Source: JABGPL01 sp964387885 (lineage in GTDB: Bacteria > Electryoneota > AABM5-125-24 > Hatepunaeales > Hatepunaeaceae). Taken from it: 64,000 nucleotides of DNA. Shown piece by piece: positions 62,819 through 64,000 of the stretch. The position numbers and the translations under genes were made by a program. The stretch covers positions 124,001-188,000 of the forward strand of contig CAYLYZ010000001.1 of the NCBI GenBank assembly GCA_964387885.1, written 5' to 3'. A model generated the notes under the pieces. It saw only the letters and a program-made list of their open reading frames with translations. It had not been told where the DNA came from and did no database searches. Every line of letters begins with the position of its first letter. Position 1 is the first letter of the stretch.

Positions 62819-64000
62819 CTTGCCAGACCTCCAATACATAGGCAGCGAAACCACCTTTTGATAGTTGCAATTTCAACTCTTCACCGGATTTAACCTGATT
62901 ACTTGTTCGAACGATTACATCATCCTGACGTCTTGCTACACAATACCCACGTTCCATCACGGATTCGGGGGAAAGTGCTCTTAGCCTGCTTTTTACTGAT
63001 TCAAATGACTTTCCATAATCCATCACCTGTCTATTGAGATTTTTGCTCAATCGTCTCGATACGTCATCGAGTCTCTGCCTCTCATCTCCAATCCGCCCGG
63101 TAATCCTTTTAAAACCATACCCCATTGCTATTGAATTCACACGTTCCCGCCAGAGTGACAGCACTCGAACTACCGAGGTATTCAAGGTGAATGATCTTTC
63201 TTCTAAAGCTTTCTTGAGATCATCTTTATCAGGAACAACAAGACTTGCCACCGCTGTTGGAGTTGGTGCCCTGACATCAGCAGCCAGGTCACTCAGAGAA
63301 ATATCAACCTCGTGACCAACTGCTGAAACAATTGGTATTTCTGATGCAGCGACAGCTCTTATTACGACCTCTTCATTGAACGCCCAGAGGTCTTCTAATG
63401 ATCCCCCACCACGTCCGATTATTATCACATCTACAACGCTGAGTCTATTAAACGTTTCAATTGCTGCTGCAATTTCAGAAGCTGCACCTGCTCCCTGAAC
63501 TGCTACTGGCAATAAAATAACATCCGCAACGGGATACCTTTTTTTAAACCCCCACACGATATCACGAATAGCTGCACCGGTTGGAGATGTAGCGACGCCA
63601 ATCCTGGATGGAAAATATGGTAATGGTTTCTTGTTATTGAGATTAAAGAGACCTTCTTCAGAGAGTTTCTCCTTTAATGCATCAAATGCTGCCTGAAGAT
63701 CGCCAATACCAACCGGCATTGCAGACTGCACATCGAACTGATAGCGTCCTCCCTGCTCCCAAACAGTGACTTTCCCATAAAGCCTTATCGATAGTCCATC
63801 CTGAATTGTAAAGCCCGGAGTTTTCCGGGTCCTCCACATTACACAGGCTATCTGAGCTTTTTGATCCTTAAGCGTAAAATATCTATGCCCCGAACTATGT
63901 TGTTTGAAGTTAGATATCTCGCCCTCTACCCATAGCATTGGAAGACTGTCTTCAAGAAGATTTCTGATCTTCCGACTTAGATCTGAAACAGATATTACCT
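62805..64000 (-). CDS. xseA: Exonuclease VII large subunit (5' end beyond window)
   Basis: The single-strand exonuclease subunit acts in repair and DNA degradation. The frame stays open to the window edge, reading VISVSDLSRKIRNLLEDSLP before LWVEGEISNFKQHSSGHRYF, so the true start is upstream and an internal ATG at 63938 is not the start. The OB-fold front is followed by the catalytic domain with GRGGGSLEDLWAFNEE, IPIVSAVGHEVDISLSDLAADVRAPTPTA (in parts) and a C-terminal coiled coil. It precedes xseB, overlapping it by about 14 nt. Confidence 0.95.
   Translation of the reverse strand, partial: VISVSDLSRKIRNLLEDSLPMLWVEGEISNFKQHSSGHRYFTLKDQKAQIACVMWRTRKTPGFTIQDGLSIRLYGKVTVWEQGGRYQFDVQSAMPVGIGDLQAAFDALKEKLSEEGLFNLNNKKPLPYFPSRIGVATSPTGAAIRDIVWGFKKRYPVADVILLPVAVQGAGAASEIAAAIETFNRLSVVDVIIIGRGGGSLEDLWAFNEEVVIRAVAASEIPIVSAVGHEVDISLSDLAADVRAPTPTAVASLVVPDKDDLKKALEERSFTLNTSVVRVLSLWRERVNSIAMGYGFKRITGRIGDERQRLDDVSRRLSKNLNRQVMDYGKSFESVKSRLRALSPESVMERGYCVARRQDDVIVRTSNQVKSGEELKLQLSKGGFAAYVLEVWQDVKK

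Overview
The window reads as chromosomal core from a Gram-negative bacterium of fairly low GC. Evidence for an outer membrane includes lipoprotein signal peptides, a predicted beta-barrel and the MreBCD/PBP2/RodA elongasome. A GWxTD protein, HPr kinase beside HPF, a subtilase with tandem C-terminal repeats of a kind common in secreted proteins of uncultured lineages, and bacterial PgsB/C/W genes fit an uncultured FCB-related phylum. That placement is an inference. Nearly every gene is on the minus strand; only a CPBP protease, an acyltransferase and a YceI protein are on the plus strand. I see no insertion sequence, prophage or CRISPR array.

Layout by coordinate: (1) 1-9.9 kb: lipoprotein beta-propeller (cut by the window edge), ECF sigma factor, CPBP protease, PlsC, subtilase, rhodanese-like lipoprotein, phosphohexomutase, adenine deaminase, YceI. 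(2) 10-18.6 kb: housekeeping run nusB-secA-smg-topA-xerC-hpf-hprK. (3) 18.8-32.7 kb: a catabolic cluster transcribed as HMG-CoA synthase, thiolase, DUF35 protein, methylcrotonyl-CoA carboxylase beta, methylglutaconyl-CoA hydratase, biotin carboxylase, biotin carrier, Fe-S reductase, acyl-CoA dehydrogenase, MBL hydrolase, thiolase, hydroxyacyl-CoA dehydrogenase, acyl-CoA dehydrogenase, ending in a large hairpin. This looks like leucine/branched-chain acyl-CoA breakdown to acetyl-CoA. An archaeal-type HMG-CoA synthase/thiolase/DUF35 trio sits where HMG-CoA lyase would be expected. (4) 32.8-36.2 kb: recJ, an enlarged RNase P RNA, a DUF164 zinc-ribbon protein and a CAU-anticodon tRNA. (5) 36.2-41.0 kb: a compact poly-gamma-glutamate operon, pgsB-pgsC-pgsW followed by a duplicated beta-domain secreted protein and a predicted outer-membrane barrel. 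(6) 41.2-55.4 kb: a PD40 lipoprotein, then a tightly packed run mreB-mreC-mreD-mrdA-rodA-TPR-M23 peptidase-small Cys protein-eIF2B-like-three glycosyltransferases-folD. (7) 55.4-64 kb: xseA-xseB-dxs-nadK-ftsY-GWxTD-ldcA-purN-stand-alone IMP cyclohydrolase.

The best candidate for an undescribed system is the poly-gamma-glutamate locus with two linked envelope proteins that could carry the polymer across a Gram-negative envelope. Next are the RNase P RNA carrying two exact extra copies of a 56-nt helical module, and the HMG-CoA synthase complex embedded in a leucine-type catabolic operon. The methylcrotonyl-CoA carboxylase alpha subunit is split by what looks like one extra base in a run of five A.
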